The notes beneath the pieces are model-generated. The model searched no databases. It saw only the letters and a program-made list of their open reading frames with translations, and was not told the DNA's origin. A stretch of DNA of 64,000 bases from contig NZ_JABAGQ010000004.1 in the NCBI RefSeq assembly GCF_012844225.1, forward strand, positions 248,001 to 312,000, given 5' to 3'. The position numbers and the translations under genes were made by a program. Positions 63,516-64,000 of the stretch are shown in pieces (the stretch's first letter is position 1; every line of letters begins with the position of its first letter). The stretch comes from Rhodococcus sp. 105337 (GTDB lineage: Bacteria; Actinomycetota; Actinomycetes; Mycobacteriales; Mycobacteriaceae).

Positions 63516-64000
63516 GTAATCCCTGGGTTGTCGTGGTCGTCACGGTCGGATTGATCGCGGCGAGCGCGTTTTTCGTTGCCGTGGAGTTCGCCCTGATCGC
63601 CGCGCGCCGCCACCGGCTCGAAGACGCGGCACCGGACAGCCGGTCCGCGCGTGCGGCCCTGCGCAGCGCGTCGGAACTGTCGGTGTTGCTCGCAGGATCT
63701 CAGCTGGGCATCACGGTGTGCACACTCGCGCTCGGCGCGACGACCAAGCCCGCTGTGCACCACTGGCTCACACCCCTGTTCGGGGCGTGGGGAGCGCCGC
63801 TGTGGCTGGCCGATGTCGCCGGGTTCATCCTCGCGCTGATCGTCGTGACGTTCTTGCATCTCGTCGTCGGAGAAATGGCGCCGAAGTCCTGGGCCATCGC
63901 GCATCCCGAGAAGTCGGCGACGATGCTCGCGATTCCGATGCGTGGCTTCATGTGGCTGACCCGGCCGGTCATCGTCCAGCTGAACCATCTGGCGAACTGG
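63512..64000 (+). CDS. Second CNNM/CorC-type membrane protein, 5' part only
   Basis: 163 codons up to the window end. It starts at ATG 63512, overlapping the previous stop (ATGA) with AGGAGG 13 bases upstream. The sequence WVVVVVTVGLIAASAFFVAVEFALIAARRHR and the motif LHLVVGEMAPKSWAIAHPEK are the CNNM domain again (first written here as WVVVVVTVGLIAASAFFVAV). The paired tandem arrangement of two such genes is usual in actinobacteria and suggests a heteromer. The CBS and CorC parts are outside the window. Confidence 0.93.
   Translation, partial: MSNPWVVVVVTVGLIAASAFFVAVEFALIAARRHRLEDAAPDSRSARAALRSASELSVLLAGSQLGITVCTLALGATTKPAVHHWLTPLFGAWGAPLWLADVAGFILALIVVTFLHLVVGEMAPKSWAIAHPEKSATMLAIPMRGFMWLTRPVIVQLNHLANW

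Overview
The window is chromosomal DNA of a high-GC actinobacterium of the mycolate group. Gene content and order point to Rhodococcus or a close Nocardiaceae relative. The evidence is very high GC in coding and spacer DNA, frequent GTG starts, ATGA/GTGA stop-start overlaps, a mycobacterial-type integration host factor (mihF), an actinobacterial PriA without a P-loop, and two housekeeping blocks that, from memory, match the Mycobacterium tuberculosis regions pyrR..rsmB and nusB..aspS. I see no rRNA, tRNA, CRISPR array, phage or insertion sequence. The genus is an inference; no search was run.

Layout. (1) 1-11.6 kb: end of a PfkB-type sugar kinase, then rsmB and fmt, an accessory insert (DUF2804 protein with an in-frame stop, secreted lipase, secreted serine hydrolase, small monooxygenase), then priA, metK, coaBC and rpoZ. 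(2) 11.7-21.9 kb: gmk, mihF and the pyrimidine operon pyrR-pyrB-pyrC-(PH-like membrane protein)-carA-carB-pyrF, all on the minus strand. The operon begins with a PyrR-type RNA hairpin touching the pyrR ribosome binding site and ends with an intrinsic terminator after pyrF. (3) 22.1-24.4 kb: pepQ-efp-nusB with its own terminator. (4) 24.4-28.3 kb: plus-strand accessory genes, including an HTH regulator whose promoter lies inside a perfect 22-bp inverted repeat, followed by an alpha/beta hydrolase and a TIGR03086-type protein, then a transglutaminase on the other strand. (5) 28.4-31.9 kb: aroC-aroK-aroB and a prepilin-type peptidase.

(6) 32.0-37.3 kb: accessory insert with a dicarboxylate symporter, a DUF1622 protein, an ECF sigma factor with its YCII/DGPF partner, and an FMN-binding glutamate synthase-like enzyme. 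(7) 37.4-44.7 kb: aroE-mltG-ruvX-alaS-rarA. (8) 44.8-53.8 kb: Tat-exported PhoD phosphatase, APH-fold kinase, an ATP-grasp/alpha-E fusion with a coupled transglutaminase, a DUF4235 protein and aspS. (9) 54-60 kb: small accessory genes, including a zinc metallopeptidase overlapping a possible protease inhibitor, a frameshifted DinB gene, a universal stress protein, secreted and membrane hypotheticals, and a 33-codon gene with a strong ribosome binding site. (10) 59.9-64 kb: a SulP permease, a repeat-bearing spacer with two short reading frames, and two coupled CNNM/CorC-type membrane proteins, the second cut by the window end.

Most of the window is core metabolism: de novo pyrimidine synthesis, the shikimate pathway, aminoacyl-tRNA synthetases, formyl-Met-tRNA and rRNA modification. 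The less ordinary signals are the 22-bp inverted-repeat promoter, the DUF2804 in-frame stop with a conserved tail beyond it, the DinB frameshift, the ATP-grasp/transglutaminase pair, several very short genes, and three short-period repeat arrays in untranslated DNA. I did not find a clearly new multi-gene system.
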